The translations under genes were made by a program, and so were the position numbers. The notes below the pieces were generated by a model. That model was not told where the DNA came from. It saw only the letters and a program-made list of their open reading frames with translations, and ran no database searches. Shown one piece after another: positions 11,876 through 24,450 of a stretch of 64,000 bases of DNA (positions within the stretch are counted from its first letter, which is position 1; each line of letters opens with the position of its first letter). Source of the DNA: Sphagnum magellanicum (Eukaryota > Streptophyta > Sphagnopsida > Sphagnales > Sphagnaceae). The stretch covers positions 9,253,349 through 9,317,348 of the forward strand of contig CM038918.1 in assembly GCA_021904315.1 (NCBI GenBank), written 5' to 3'.

Positions 11876-12974
11876 TCCTACTAATATTGGATTGGTTGGT
11901 TTCTCACTAGATGGCAGTTGACGGCCCTTGTCCCACCCTCCTTGCCTTCGGTTAGGTGCTTTATGCACTAGGGTTGACTTATTGGAGCGATGGTTTTACC
12001 CATAAAAACTAATCTTTAAACTAATGAATTTTCTTATTTTTTTGGGACAAAACAAAGAATTCCCTCTATATTAACTCAAGTCAAGTATGCTTAAGAAGTT
12101 TAATTAGTCTTGCATATTAAACATGATAACTAGAAATCAATGTGTGACCTTCACCTCTGACATTCCCATGGTTGCAGAAAATGCTTCATGCAGAAAGTGC
12201 TTCATGTCAACTGTAAAGTTGAACATGAATTGTCCTGATTATTCCAATGTTTCAATTGCAAAAGGATTCACTTGTTGCAAGCTTGTAAAGTTTTGCTCAA
12301 ATTCATGTTTGAAGAAGTCTTCAAACCATTATAATCAACTTTTTTCTTCTCTATCAAGTCCTTGAAATATATTCTTGGCATATCCTTATGAACTGGTTGG
12401 TAATTCCACATATATCCCTTTCCCTTCACCTGCCCCAGACTATGAACTCCATGTGCTTTGCTTTTTATTTATTATTAGACTGCGCACTATGCCAGGCTTT
12501 AATTTCTTAACCTCTCGTAGATGACCTCCAATACAAAACTTCATGAGTCACGACAAAGAGACATGTTGAAGGTATGTACTCTGTAGTACGTACCAGTTAT
12601 TCTCTCATGTACTTAAGACTTTAAGTTTTGCCATTTACTTGTCCCAATAATGTGTTAAAACTACTGAAAAAAATGATTTACACTAATGAGATTCACAAAA
12701 GACTCCAGATCTGAATAGACTTACAATAAGTAGCTATTTTTTTTTTAAAATGGAATTTTGTGTTTTTCCCAAAGTGGTGATCATCTATAGAAAGATTTAT
12801 CCTAATCTGTCTATATAAACCATATATGAAAGTGACAAAAGTTTAATCATCCATTTGGATACATTACAATACTTTGTTGGGAGTTGAATTATGCTTATGC
12901 TCCTATGCAAATAATTTACTACATTCTTGTTAATAAATGCATCCAAAGAAATGGATCTGTCACAAACTGGTGAT

Positions 12975-13160
12975 TTTGTTTTTGGCAAAAAATCTTGAAA
13001 TGCAACATTTCACCTAAAAGTTACATAAAACTGTTTTTTCGGGGAGGGTGTCACCACATTTCAGGAGTTCCATGAAATAATGTCTCCAGTTATAAAATCT
13101 GCCTACGGATGCTTGCCACCATGGCTCCATTAGGAAATTGAAAAAAAAACACTGTCACAA
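12975..13160 (+). repeat. Local repeat, copy 2 (partner 11690-11875)
   Basis: Second copy of the element at 11690-11875 in direct orientation, recognised by the TGCTTGCCACCATGGCTC block followed by an A run and CACTG. Probably two insertions of one element or a short tandem duplication. Confidence 0.6.
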
Positions 13161-13654
13161 ACCAAACACAAATCAAATTGTGCAACTCATATCTAAAGAA
13201 AAAGAAAAGCTTATATTGCAAATTAGCTAGTGAAAGTAATAAGTGAGTTTCAAACTAAGATCAAAAGGTCCATAGGTATTTCACTGCAGAATCAATGAAT
13301 TTTCAGAGCACACATTGAATCCTTAATATTTTTCAAGTAAAGAAGTTAAATGAATTTCATGAGCTTTGTGAATATACATGACACTAGAACTTTCTATCTA
13401 CAGCCTTCACCTGATCTCACTTTCCCACAAATTTCTCTAATAAATACAAGTCTACTTCGATCTATCAATGACCATGATATGATCAAAGAGAATAATGGAT
13501 CAATACATAAAGCTTTAATTAAGGTACAATCATTTATGTGTAGAGTAAGGCAATTGCATTAATGAAGGGATTTACATTAATGAATCACTCCTGTATTCTA
13601 ATTGTTTTTGCTATCTACCCATTTTAGCAGCCATGCCTCATGATATCTCTCACA

Positions 13655-13815
13655 GGCAGTGTTTTTTTCGATGGCAAAATTTCGCTATTTTTCGACAAAT
13701 AAATTGGGAAATTTTGGGAAAGTTTGTTTTTTTAGTGTTAATTCGACTAATTTTTCTTAATTTATTGTTAAAATTTTCCTAAATTTCCATATGAAAAAAA
13801 TTAAAAGAAAAACAA
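13655..13815. mobile_element. Candidate A/T-rich foldback or MITE-like element
   Basis: The stretch starts CAGTGTTTTTTTCGATGG, runs through GGCAAAATTTCGC and TTGGGAAATTTTGGG, and ends in AAAGAAAAACAATGCTC. The edges are roughly complementary (CAGTGTTTTT against AAAAACAATG). A similar layout with ACCAAATTTTGTGAAAAT and a terminal AAAAAAAACATTGAT is seen at 41190-41355, and partial ones near 14185 and 15405. Target-site duplications are not evident. Confidence 0.35.
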
Positions 13816-16800
13816 TGCTCATGGGGTTTTAAAAAAATACTCACACACTTTTTAGGTCAAAGAAAGTTGGATGAGGTTTATGAATCTGCCTTGGCCAGTT
13901 CCAGAACTAGTTCTTAGGAACCAGGTCTCATGTGAGGGGTTTTTCTTTCCAATTTTGTGATGTAGCTGAAGTGGTGACCATCCATAAGATGATTTAGTCA
14001 GATTTGGCTACATACCATTTATGAACGTAGAAAAAGAAACCAGAATCCTTGTATATTCTTTGCTACCTTCTGGAACCTTTCATAAAAATCTGGCAATTTG
14101 GATATTATTTTTCTTTGAAATCTGACAAATTTGGGTAATTTATTTCATGAAAAAATCATATGCATGGGTCGAGATCATTTTTTTTTTCAGGTCAAAATTT
14201 TGTGAAATTTTGCCAAAAAAAAAACTAGTTGTGTTTTCTTCATACATGCTTGGTAAAACCTAAAATCATACATGCATGTTTGCTATCTTAGGGCAATAAT
14301 AAATTCTTATAACATAAAAAGCAACAACAATAAAAGAAAATTAATCAATTAAAAATTAATTTCATTATGATTTTTGTTATTAAGTCTTCATTAAAGCCTC
14401 ATTGAATATTTTAAAATAACATCAAATAATTAGAAACATATATATATAATTTTTAAATTGACCTGTTCTTTTTTAATTAATTATTGCATAATCTTTCAAA
14501 TCATTTTTTTAAGAATCTCATTTTAATAAAATTTAAAGGAATTGAAGCTAATTATTTATATTCTTATTTTTAAAATCCATTAAAAAAATTAGTCATATGA
14601 ATTTTTTTTACATTTCATAGTGATATGAAACCTTGTGATACAAAAAGGCAAGTGACAACTGAAAAAAATAAAATGATATAAAGGCAGATTACATCAGTTA
14701 CCGAACATTCATATTTTGAAAAGAAACCCAACAAGTAGATGTGTAGGCTTCAAAACAACCCATCAATTGGATGGGTGCACCCAAAATCTACACATGCGCA
14801 TCCATTAGCTTGGGGCAATAGAAAAACATAGTCACATGTGCAACCGTCTACTGCAACTGTTCTGAAACATCTGGACCATCCACCTAGTTGCTTACTGTAA
14901 CAAGAATCTGAATAGGAACATTTGTGGACATTATACTTGCAAAATGAATTAATTTGTGTTGTTTTGTTTGGTTATGAATTGGCATTATTTTAGTCATTCA
15001 TTAGGGGTTCAGGATCTGCATAAACTTCAATACCATGCAACTTATTCAAAATAAAGAAAAACAATTGGCTTCAATCATCTATAAACCACATAAACAATGC
15101 CCATCATCATCACATAAAGCTACCATGGATCAATAATATACAAAAGAACTGGATAAAAATTTCTTTCAAAACTCTAGTTATTAGGTTGAAATAAAATTGG
15201 TAACATGCATCAATCATCATTATTATCAATCAATTTCCTCACCAACCAATAAATTGGGGTTAGGGTTATTATTATTATTTTCTTTCTAGTTTTATGATGT
15301 AGTCTCATTGGCCTTTCCAAAAAATATATACAATGTTAATTGGTGACAAGAGTGAAAACATTGTCCACTTTTCCAGGCATCCTTCTATATTCTAGCTACC
15401 TACCTAATACCTAGGTCAAAATTTAGTGAATTTTTAAATATTATAATTTTATGAAAAATGGGAAAAATAATTCCCTTTTGTTTTTACTTGGTCGAAAATC
15501 CTGCCAAAAAACACCATTGATTGGGACATATGTATAAGGTTAAAGCATACTCAACCTCATATTTGGATTAACGTTTAAATAAAGATAAACTTAGTGTAAG
15601 GGATCAACCTAAGTAAAGAGATGTTATGCAAATCACACCAGCCCTAGATGCCATTTCCCAGCTTCTAACATTAGAGAACATGTCATTCTCTAGCCTGTAA
15701 AGATTTCTGAGATGAAAGGTCATATCCTTGTCATTGGGGTTATATGGCGTAATTTCATGGATCCGTGTAATAACTCTAGAAGGTCCCAGGTTGGTGGAAA
15801 CTTTTTTGTAAGGTGATTATGGAAAGGTAAGTAAAAGGTTCTTTTATTTTAAAAAGGCTAAAAAATCTTTACACAACTGTAGGAGTCATGTCATGGTTGC
15901 GAGTGAGACTTGGACTCCACCATCATTCACCTCTCCTCACCCTATACATAAAAGTGTGGGAAGGAAATGATCTTTATGTGACCCAGCAGTAGTGTCTTTT
16001 TCATTAATTTTATGATGTAGTGAAAGTGGTGATCATCCATAAAAAGACCTTGTAAAATCATGATAGGAAGATTTAGCCAAATCTGATTACACCAAATATG
16101 AAGCTACATATTTTTTATTATATTTTTGGTTACCTATTACTAAGTAGAATCAAATATTAAAATCTTGTGATTTTTAGTCTTTTTTCCTGACTTCTAGCAA
16201 TTGAAATTTGAAACCCTTCAAAATCACTTCATTCTAAAAAATTTCAATTATGCACTTCAAATAAAATGTGCACAGCATGGAAATTTCTGAAGTGGAAATA
16301 ATTTCAAAATAATCTTCATATTATTTTTTAGTTTCTATCTGTTGGACTCACTTATTCAAAGTACAAAAAATCATTAATCCAATATATTTCAGAATGTGAA
16401 AAAGAATTGAGCACATTATTTTTAAATACATTTATAAGGTTTTAAATCTTTGATTGGTTTATAATATATAATTATTCAACTAAAATTAGTTTACTGCCAT
16501 AATCATGTTGAGCTTCATGATTGTTTTCAATTTCCAAATGAAAATAAATTTAAATATTTTTTTTGTCATGGATTTAATTTTTATAATATTTTTAATTCAA
16601 ATTTTTAGACATTAAAATAATTTACATATGTTGATTCATGTCATATATTTATCAAAAAATTAAAATTAAATTTTTTTTGAAAAATGTATCATAACAATCA
16701 AAATTCATTTGTGAAATTATGTTATTAAATCTTAGACAATTCTGGTTATCAAAACATGAAGGATTTTTATGACAAGAAAGTTCTAGGGTACCGACTATAG

Positions 16801-19649
16801 AAGACACAAATTCTTAGTGTGATTCTTCACCCTTGAGCTCTTACATCCTACATCAGTTGTAACTACCACTACGATGAATGAAATAGAATGTACAATGAAC
16901 TCCCACTAAACCTAAACTAGATTCTCAAGCCACATCTTCTTCTCATGCTTCATCTCCACAAGTTTAGCTCTCTCCTCAGGTTTAGTTCTCTCGACATCTA
17001 AAGATTTGCTACTGTATCAAATGCTACTTCAACAAATGAGATTACACCGAATTGATTTTAGTTTACTGGACTGGTAGCTGTAGTAGCACTTCTAGTAGTT
17101 AGCATTGATGACTCTACATATTCATGTCTCAACTCTTTAGTAAATTGTGGTTACTTCTAGTTGATTGTAATTGCAATTAGTTTTGAGCTCAAATCCAGTA
17201 GAATCATTGTTCTGGTATATTTTTGCAAAGCTTTGATCTTTTTGCTATAAAACTACTCGGATTTCTGGCAAACTCTTACATGAATTTTCCTTTCAAATTT
17301 CAACTTCAATCATGTTGCCAAAGCTTAATAAAAGAGATCATTAAGATTGGAAAGAAAAATTGTCAATGAAAAAAATCAGATTCCTCTCCACATTGACAGT
17401 CCTTTTGGAAGATGAGAATGCAATTTCATTTCCCTGTAAATGGGCAAAATATGAATACAATTCACAAAGAGTGATTTGGATTATGGAGAAATCAAAATGC
17501 ATTTGTCTTCATCCTCCAAACAGAATGGTAATGTGATGAAGAATGGGTATTTTTTTTCCATGGTTGTGGAAACTTACTTGGGTCTTTACAATTTTTAAAA
17601 CATTTCCAGTAAGATTCCACTTGTAAGTAGCATCACACATAAGTTTGGATTTTGTTCAATTTGGAACTTTGCCATGTGGACAAGGGCATTACATTCATGT
17701 GTAATAATTCAATAATGGGTTGTGTTGCTAGATTCTATCTACTTGCTTTCACCTATACAAACACATTGATGCTAGACCCCAAAATTCAAATAAGACTTAA
17801 AAATAGAAAGTCAGCATATTAGCGTCTAAATTTATTTGTATGTTTTTGTTACCTTTGTAGTAGGTAAATTACATTCTTATCCAATGATTTTTTTGGGGGA
17901 AACTTTTCATTTTTTTTTCAAAGAATAGACTGGAAAACTTTAGAATTTTTCTTTTCTTTTTGGAATATTTTCAAGATCAAAAAAGTTGAAACAAGAAACC
18001 TAATCTTCTTCAATTCAACATAAATCAATTAAGGAACATTGAGATGGTGAAAATTTTGAGATATTCCTTGCACAAATTGTTGAAAGTTTTAGGAAAATTC
18101 CAAATCACATGATTGCCTCGCAATTTTCTGAAAATTCAAGATTTGCTATATGAAAAGAGAATAAAACCCATGCAGATCCATGTGAACTTACAATACTTTT
18201 AATCATGTGAGATTTCAGAAAATTGTGATATAAAGTTGGATTTGAACAATCTGACAAGAACATATAGTGGTTGAGAAATCTCAAGATACCTTAATGTGGG
18301 GTAGCACATTATGTCATTTTCTTTACATCATTTGACATAATCTTCTGATGATATTATACACTCATAATCAAGGTATCTTTCTTAACCACTCAATTTTGTG
18401 GTTTCTAAAGCTTGAAATGTTTTTTCATTTTTATAGCGAAATTAGTGGAATTTCAAATCTTTTTGATCCCAAGTGGTGAAAATTTGCTACAACCCTGCTT
18501 ATAATAGTGACCAAAATGTCTCTTTGAACACAAATTTTAAAAAATTGTTAAATATGCCACCCAAGACCCTAATGTGATGGATGGCCTTTAAGCCCTTGTC
18601 CATAATGTTGGATTTGTTGGCAAGCTCACCCTAATGAGCTCGCCCAGTGCCTTACCAAACATAATTGGAAGCTGCTTGACCATTCCATGTACTACATTAC
18701 AGCCTCTTAAAATGGTGTAGGTAATCAAATACTGCACCATAATTTTCCTGTTTCCCATTTAAATGGTGAAGTTGGATCTCAGAAACAAACAAACACCCAA
18801 TGTTGCAACACAAACATTTGGAGGCTCAGAGATCAATGGCATACATGCGAAAGAATTATCCCTTGTACATAAGCCTGGAAATAACGAAGTCTCATTGGAA
18901 TTTCTCAATTGTCAGTTAGGAAATCAAGAAATCATGTGTGCAGCAGCATATTGGAGTCTAGACCCCAGTGTGATTTGATCTCAAGTTTTGCACATCAAAT
19001 GGTGAACATCTTTATGGATCACATGATCAGCCTCTGTAGGAGACTATATTATAGAGCTAAGGGAAGTTGTTATTCTTTATATTATATTTAATGAAACATA
19101 TGAGATAAAAAGGAATTCTTGGTAAGTTATGAAATAACAAAATATCTAAAGAAAATTGTATTAAAACTATCCACTAGTAAGATCACCATAGATGTGCTAC
19201 TGCTATTATTAATATTTTAAACTAACAATTTTTTCAGTTGGTGTCAAGGCTTAATAAGATCATGGATAAGACTAGTTAAGCCACAAGTTAGACTAAGTGG
19301 TCATGAGGCATCAAATGACATGGGTCTCAATATTCATGTGTCTTGCATAATACTTACCCTCCAAGATCTATGACACCCAAAAGAAAAAACACTCACAAAA
19401 ATATGGCAACTATTGTGCAAATGACATGATGTGATGGAGTTCAAAAGACAGAACTTGCACATGAGACAGTGCTACAAGATCTGAAGAATTGAGTTGAAAT
19501 TAAGACAAAATGGGCATAATGTCAATGCAACGTCTCCCCTTAGAAGGGTTCCCAAAATGATCAATCACTGTTCTGTCAAACATTCATGAGTTTCTGAAGA
19601 TGATCAGTCCCAACCCACTACTACTACTACGCTGTGGACCTGCAGCAAA

Positions 19650-19872
19650 AAAAACAGACGGGTATGAAGGTGTTGCTGCCCACAAGAAGAAAACCAAAAT
19701 AGATCAGATCATTCCTGCAACTGCCACCATTTGCTCCAGGCACAGATATGAAGGTGTCTGGAACAAGGAGAGAAACCCAAATAGATCAGCTCGTCATTCC
19801 AACTGCCACCACTCCCATCCCGGGACAGAGATAGGAAGGTGCCTGTCACAAGGAAAAAATCAAAAGAGATGA
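19650..19872. repeat. Decayed minisatellite on the 3' side of the PAH pseudogene (copy B)
   Basis: Units carry TGCAACTGCCACCATTTGCT, CAGGCACAGATATGAAGGTG and GGAGA(G)AAAC as in the copy A array. They are more diverged and shorter, with about three recognisable units. This fits an array that predates the duplication and was homogenised only in copy A. Confidence 0.8.
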
Positions 19873-20158
19873 CCAGCTCGTGAATCCAACTGCCAACACT
19901 CAAGGGTACAAAGACTACCTGCAGGACACATGTCTGCATGGTTCCAGTACATCTCTAGCATCATGCAACCATGATCTGCCGTTTTAACACAAGAAACAAG
20001 CTTGATGTTCATGAATTCTGGATAAGATTCATGATTCTTCTTCATGATATATAGGAATTATGCGGAGTAAGGGAATGATCATGCACAGGCATGCACTAGT
20101 GAGCAGTCTCATGATCTCTTCTTACCAGCTTGGAAATGAAACGACTACCACGTACCCA

Positions 20159-20909
20159 TCAGTCGATCTTCGTAAAATAGTAGAACTCGTGCAAAAGGTC
20201 TTGGTGTTCGGTTTGCAACATGGTACCAACTTCCTCTAGCATTTGCTCTCGGGTCTTCTCACCCGTTTCGCGCATATAGACGATCTGCAGGAACGTTTCG
20301 TACTGCAGATGCTGCTGCTGCGGTGGCTTCTCCTCCTGCTCCTCATGCTCCTCCTGATCATTATTAGCATCCAGGTGCTGGTGGAAGTCTAAGCGGTCTT
20401 TGATTCTGCGCAACAAGTCCTGGTATTGATCAAGCGCTTGGGATCTTGATCGGGAAGTAGTGGGCTAGATACAACGCTTTGAAGAGGCCTTGCACGTAGG
20501 AGTGGACGCAGTCCTCGCCTCGATTGATCGCTTTGTGCAAGGCCTCAGCCACACTCTTCGTCTGGCTCTTCGTCTCCTCCATCCGCTTTGCCAAAGCTTC
20601 CTCCCGCAGCCGGTCCCCATAGTCCAGCGGGAGGAAGTTGGCGAGCCTAAAGAGGAGCCACCAGTCGCGATGAAGGAGTTTTTTCACGAGCTCCACCCAT
20701 TCCGCAACCTCGATCCGTTTCTCTTTGAAATCAGTTGCGGCATCAACGAAATGCACGTACGTGTTCTTCGTCCTCACATCCCCTGCGAAGGTTTCCTCCA
20801 CGGCGGCCCTGAAGTTCTCCACACATTTCCTGTACCGATCCTCGCTCCAATTTTCCATGTAGGAGTTGACCAGGCGCGGAAGGATAAGCTGCTGATCATG
20901 AGCAGCCAC
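20159..20909 (-). pseudogene. Broken paralogue of the SIN3-like PAH gene
   Basis: The minus-strand translation parallels the 8456-9310 protein through both PAH regions (FKEKRIEVAEW, LFRLANFLP, then YETFLQIV, EQMLEEVGTML, EHQDLLHEFYYF). Three changes mark it as a pseudogene. The ATG of copy A is GTG here (complement of 20907-20909), with no ATG upstream in frame. A net loss of about 5 nt near 20433-20450 shifts the frame and makes a TGA at 20430-20432. The acidic/Gln linker is shortened. The downstream piece is open from 20416 to 20159. A shorter product from an internal ATG is possible but would end at the frameshift. Confidence 0.8.
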
Positions 20910-21221
20910 GTCTAGTCTTGACTCTTGTTGTTCTTGTTGTGGATCGAGACTCCTGCAATTATGCAAGCTCTTGCCGACTCTAAACTAGATGCCTGAAAAA
21001 CAAAGTCATGGGCAAAGATGAGGAAGAAGATAGCGCATGCAATCTGATGAAGCTCTCATTCTGCTTTGCTTCTTCCAAGCTCCTCTGTGAACAACAACGA
21101 CGTCGCATGCAGCACAAAGATGAAGAACAAGAGAATGCACGTACACGTTCTGAAGCTTTAGCTGTCTGCTCGCGTGGGGCTCCTCGCATCCACTGCACGG
21201 TGTTCCTCCTCGCTGTTGCGT

Positions 21222-21640
21222 GAAGACTCGTGCTCAACGATGGAGAACAAGATGTGTTGAAATGGATATGAAGAAGCTCGCTCCCAATGAAGACGGCTCA
21301 TGCGCAAAGATGAAGAACAAGATGTGTTGGAATGAATGTGAAAGAAGCTAGCTCCATAAAGGAAGACTCGTGCCCGCAGATGATGACGACAAAGATGTGT
21401 TTGGATGGGATGTGAAGACGCTCCTGGGTGTGATGCCTCATGCGGAAAGATGAAGAAGATCTGTTGGAATGGATGTGAAAGAAGCTCGCTCTCGCCTGAG
21501 ACTGAAGCGCTGAGATGATGACGACGAAGATGTGTTTGGATGGGATGTGAAGAAGCTCCATGACTAGTGATGCCTCATGCGCAACGATGATGTAGAGGAT
21601 GTGTTTCGAATGGATGTGAACACGCTGCTTCATATTTTCC
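21222..21640. repeat. Minisatellite of about 70 bp on the 5' side of the PAH pseudogene (copy B)
   Basis: Six units (about 21222, 21289, 21362, 21436, 21503 and 21574 onwards) share GATGTGTTTGGATGGGATGT or GATGTGTTGGAATGGATGT, then GAAGAAGCTC. Two unit types alternate: one with CGCAAAGATGAAGAACAAG, the other with GATGATGACGACGAAG. The array ends at the same CATATTTTCCCGTTACA block as in copy A. Confidence 0.88.
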
Positions 21641-23883
21641 CGTTACAATCTACTGCAACAGGCGAGTACTGTTCGTAGCTGGCATGACGGAGGGGAACGC
21701 TTATGCATTATAGAGACAGGCTACGTTCTCACCCAGGGTGGTTGTCAAGTAAGTACCTGGTTTAAAATTGTGCCGGCTGTCATTAACCTTGATTAGACAG
21801 GACTTGGGGTTTGATGTCTACCACATAAACGTTTTGGAACAGCATTTCGTAGTCTCCTCTTTTTTGGAGTGTTTTCATCATTTCCTTTTTTTAGCAGTTG
21901 TTAAGTGTGAGCAGTGGCCTTTTTTTTTGGAGAACTTTAGCCATTTTGAGAAAAAAAAAATTGGTAAATGGATATTTTGTCAAAAGTTCACTGTTTTTTG
22001 AAAAAAAATTGCCAAAAATCACTGCAACTGCCTAAAATGTGAAAGGGTGCTTTATTTTTTTTAGTTTCACATTTTTAATATATTGCCAAAAATTGGCTAA
22101 ATGTACTTGTGTGGATGATCACCACTTAAGCAACATCACAAAATTGGAAAAACAACTTAGAGTGTGACCAATGGTTATTTTAGGAAAAATTTTGCCCACT
22201 CACATTTTTAAAGATAAATGGCAAAGGAAGGAGGTTTTCAAGTTTTCTAGATACCAAATTTCAGAAATGGAAAAAAATAAAAATTACAAGATACTCATAA
22301 ACCTATGTATTAGGACTGCTCAAACCCACATACTCAGTAAACATATGTATTAGGACTGGCTCAAACTCAGAACAAAAAGACTAAGTGATATAGTTCTCTG
22401 CTGCTCTGATCATAACTGGAGATCCAAAAAGGGTTTAGGGTTTAGACTCAAATTGCAAAAGCATGGCGAATTCAAATGCACCTCATGTGTAATATGTGGC
22501 CTGGTGTCAAAGGCCACATTAAACCTGAGGCTTTAGGGGTGTCAAATGCTAATTAGGAGTGGTGAAGGGCTTTGATTGACAGATGATGATTAAAGAGTAG
22601 ATTGGATTGGTTGGTTGCTCCCTAGATGGCACTTGAAGCACCCACCACCCACCACATTTTAATTAACTCTTATTTCAAACAACACTAGTGTACCTTGCGT
22701 TGTTGGCTCAAGTGTGAACAAGTCACCCAACTAAATTTTTCCATTCAAAACCATTTTTTTGGTAATTTAGTCGAATGTCCAATGATTAAAAAAAAACTAC
22801 TCAAAATTCAATATCTCCTGCATCTTCAGTCTAAACATCTCCCAAATCACCTTCTTTAAATTTTACTCTTTAAGAGTTTTGGAACAATACTAAGGTTGTG
22901 CCCAAATTCCTCTATAATCTGTAGTTTTGATTTAAATGAAATTTTGATGAAAAATTGTTCAATATTCAATAACTTCTCCATTGTAGGTCAAAACATAATG
23001 AAATAACCTTGGTGCACCCATATTCATTGAGGACTTTCTAATGGTATCAAGCTAGAGTGACAAGAGGAGATGTGGTTTTTGGAAGATCTCAAAATGATAA
23101 ACAAAACAAACATGCTAGTTTTTGAATCAACTTTTCAGCAAATACTTGTAGTATAGGCTAGAGTTTAAAACATGTTACTAGTCTAGTAAATAGCTAATGG
23201 GAACTTAATATGACCCAATTTTGTGGTGTAGCATGTTCATAAATAAATAAATAAATAAAATGATATTTCACAATTCCTATAATTCCATGCATATTACTTG
23301 ATGGTTATTACGATTTTCAAGGTATTGGTAACCATTAAATGTCCAAAATTGATCTTTATTTTACTTACTTTTGTCAGATGTATGATAAAATGATAAGATG
23401 ATAAATGATTTATAATACTTTGGATATGTAAGTTCTAATGAATGAGAAAAAGGCATAGCATGTTTGGAAAATTGGCATATGGAATGTATGTTGTTCAAGT
23501 TTATCCCAATGTCAAATTCTCAATCCATTTACACATCCAAAACGTCCAAATTAAATGTCCAAAGATGGGACAAAGAGGATCAGGCTCCATTTAAAAGGAT
23601 TTTCATGTGCTTTCAACCCTTTCATTCATGGAGGTTTTGCTTGAGAGCTTGCACTTTTATGCTTCCATAAGTGGTCTTTTTTTTCCCATTTTGTGCAGCC
23701 ACCGTGCCAAGCACCCTAAAATGTGACATCTATGAATAGGCCTATTAAAATAGTTGATAGACAATGGCAAGACTCTCAACCAAAACACCAAAAAGGGTGA
23801 ATTTTGGTCCAAAATTGTTCTTTGAATCCAGAGGATTTTATTTTTTCAATCAATGGGTTTACAGTTTACTGATGGGTTTTAAA

Positions 23884-23931
23884 TAGAATTTTTCAATACT
23901 ATATTGTATATAATAGATTGAAAAATTCTAT
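23884..23931. repeat. A/T-rich inverted repeat
   Basis: TAGAATTTTTCAATACTAT is followed, after about ten bases, by a near-exact complement ending GATTGAAAAATTCTA. This makes a 19-bp stem with one or two mismatches. A third similar segment follows at about 23928-23962. Confidence 0.65.
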
Positions 23932-23984
23932 TTTATTCTATACTACATAGATTTTCAATTATGGGTTTTATGTTGGGTTCAAAA

Positions 23985-24450
23985 CAGTGTTGGCTGGTTA
24001 CTGGTTTTTCTTAATAACCATTAGGTTGGTTTTTTTTCTTGAAATTGTTTTGGGGACCACACAGGTTATCAATAACAATATTAAAATTTGGGTGGTGGGT
24101 AGGTTAGAAAAAACATTGGATAATCAATGTCAGTTATGTATAACAGTAGGTTTTCAAATTACTGGTTGAGAACCGCCAATTAACCTGCTGGTTATACACC
24201 AGTTATAGGGTTTTAAAATAACAATATTATTATTATTATTATTATTATTATTATCTTTCCTTTTTTTGGTATTAGGTTTAAATATTGATAACCTACCTAG
24301 ATGATAATTGGGTCATCTGAGTAGGTTATTGAAATTTGAAATTTTTATACCAAGTGGTCATCACTTTAATTAGTTATGAAAAAAATCAATAACCAGCTAG
24401 TAGGTTATCAATAACCAGGCTGATAACCGGCCACAACTGGTTTAAACCTA
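23985..24450. mobile_element. GGTTA/TAACC-rich candidate nonautonomous element
   Basis: About 460 bp dense in GGTTA, TAACC and AACCAG motifs on both strands. Examples are GGCTGGTTACTGGTTT at the left, GGTTATACACCAGTTATA in the middle, and CAATAACCAGGCTGATAACC with ACAACTGGTTTAAACC at the right. The left and right motifs are partly complementary. An ATT microsatellite interrupts it at 24224-24254. It may be a MITE or a degenerate satellite; no target-site duplication is resolved. Confidence 0.35.
24224..24254. repeat. (ATT)n microsatellite
   Basis: About ten uninterrupted ATT units lie within the GGTTA-rich stretch. Confidence 0.95.

Larger units (their letters stand above)
6660..11950. repeat. 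Segmental duplication, copy A (partner 18715-22680)
   Basis: The order of blocks here recurs 12 kb downstream in the same orientation. It starts with AATCAAATACT-like sequence at about 6673, includes the GCATATTGGAGTCTAGA block near 6970, the minisatellite at 7830-8192, the PAH gene, the second minisatellite at 9640-9919, the TTGTGCCGGCTGTCATTA block near 10060 and AACATCACAAAATTG near 10490. A last shared block, ATTGGATTGGTTGGTT, lies near 11888. Indels and substitutions are frequent, so the duplication is old. Copy A is longer, mainly from extra sequence between 10530 and 11880. Confidence 0.85.
12767..16090 (+). repeat. Short dispersed element, three copies (12767, 13965, 16010)
   Basis: Copies at about 12767-12835, 13960-14025 and 16009-16105 share AAGTGGTGATCATC (or GACCATCC), then ATAAGATGATTTAGTCAGAT-like or AAGATTTATCCTAATCTG-like sequence, then ATATGAA or TTTATGAA. 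All are in the same orientation and about 60-90 bp long. They are noncoding, and the class is unknown. Confidence 0.55.
10530..18700. other. AT-rich spacer with short dispersed repeats, no gene
   Basis: No ORF in this stretch shows a recognisable domain. It contains the last block of duplication copy A (near 11888), a duplicated block (11690-11875 and 12975-13160), three copies of a short AAGTGGTGAYCATC element, and several A/T-rich foldback-like pieces whose edges carry CAGTG/CACTG next to T or A runs. Decayed transposon sequence is the likeliest content. Confidence 0.55.
18715..22680. repeat. Segmental duplication, copy B (partner 6660-11950)
   Basis: Block order matches copy A: AATCAAATACTGCACCA at about 18724, GCATATTGGAGTCTAGA near 18948, the minisatellite at 19650-19870, the PAH pseudogene, the six-unit minisatellite, TTGTGCCGGCTGTCATTA near 21768, AACATCACAAAATTGG near 22130 and ATTGGATTGGTTGGTT near 22600. 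This copy is shorter and its PAH gene is broken, so copy A is likely the one retained. Confidence 0.85.
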
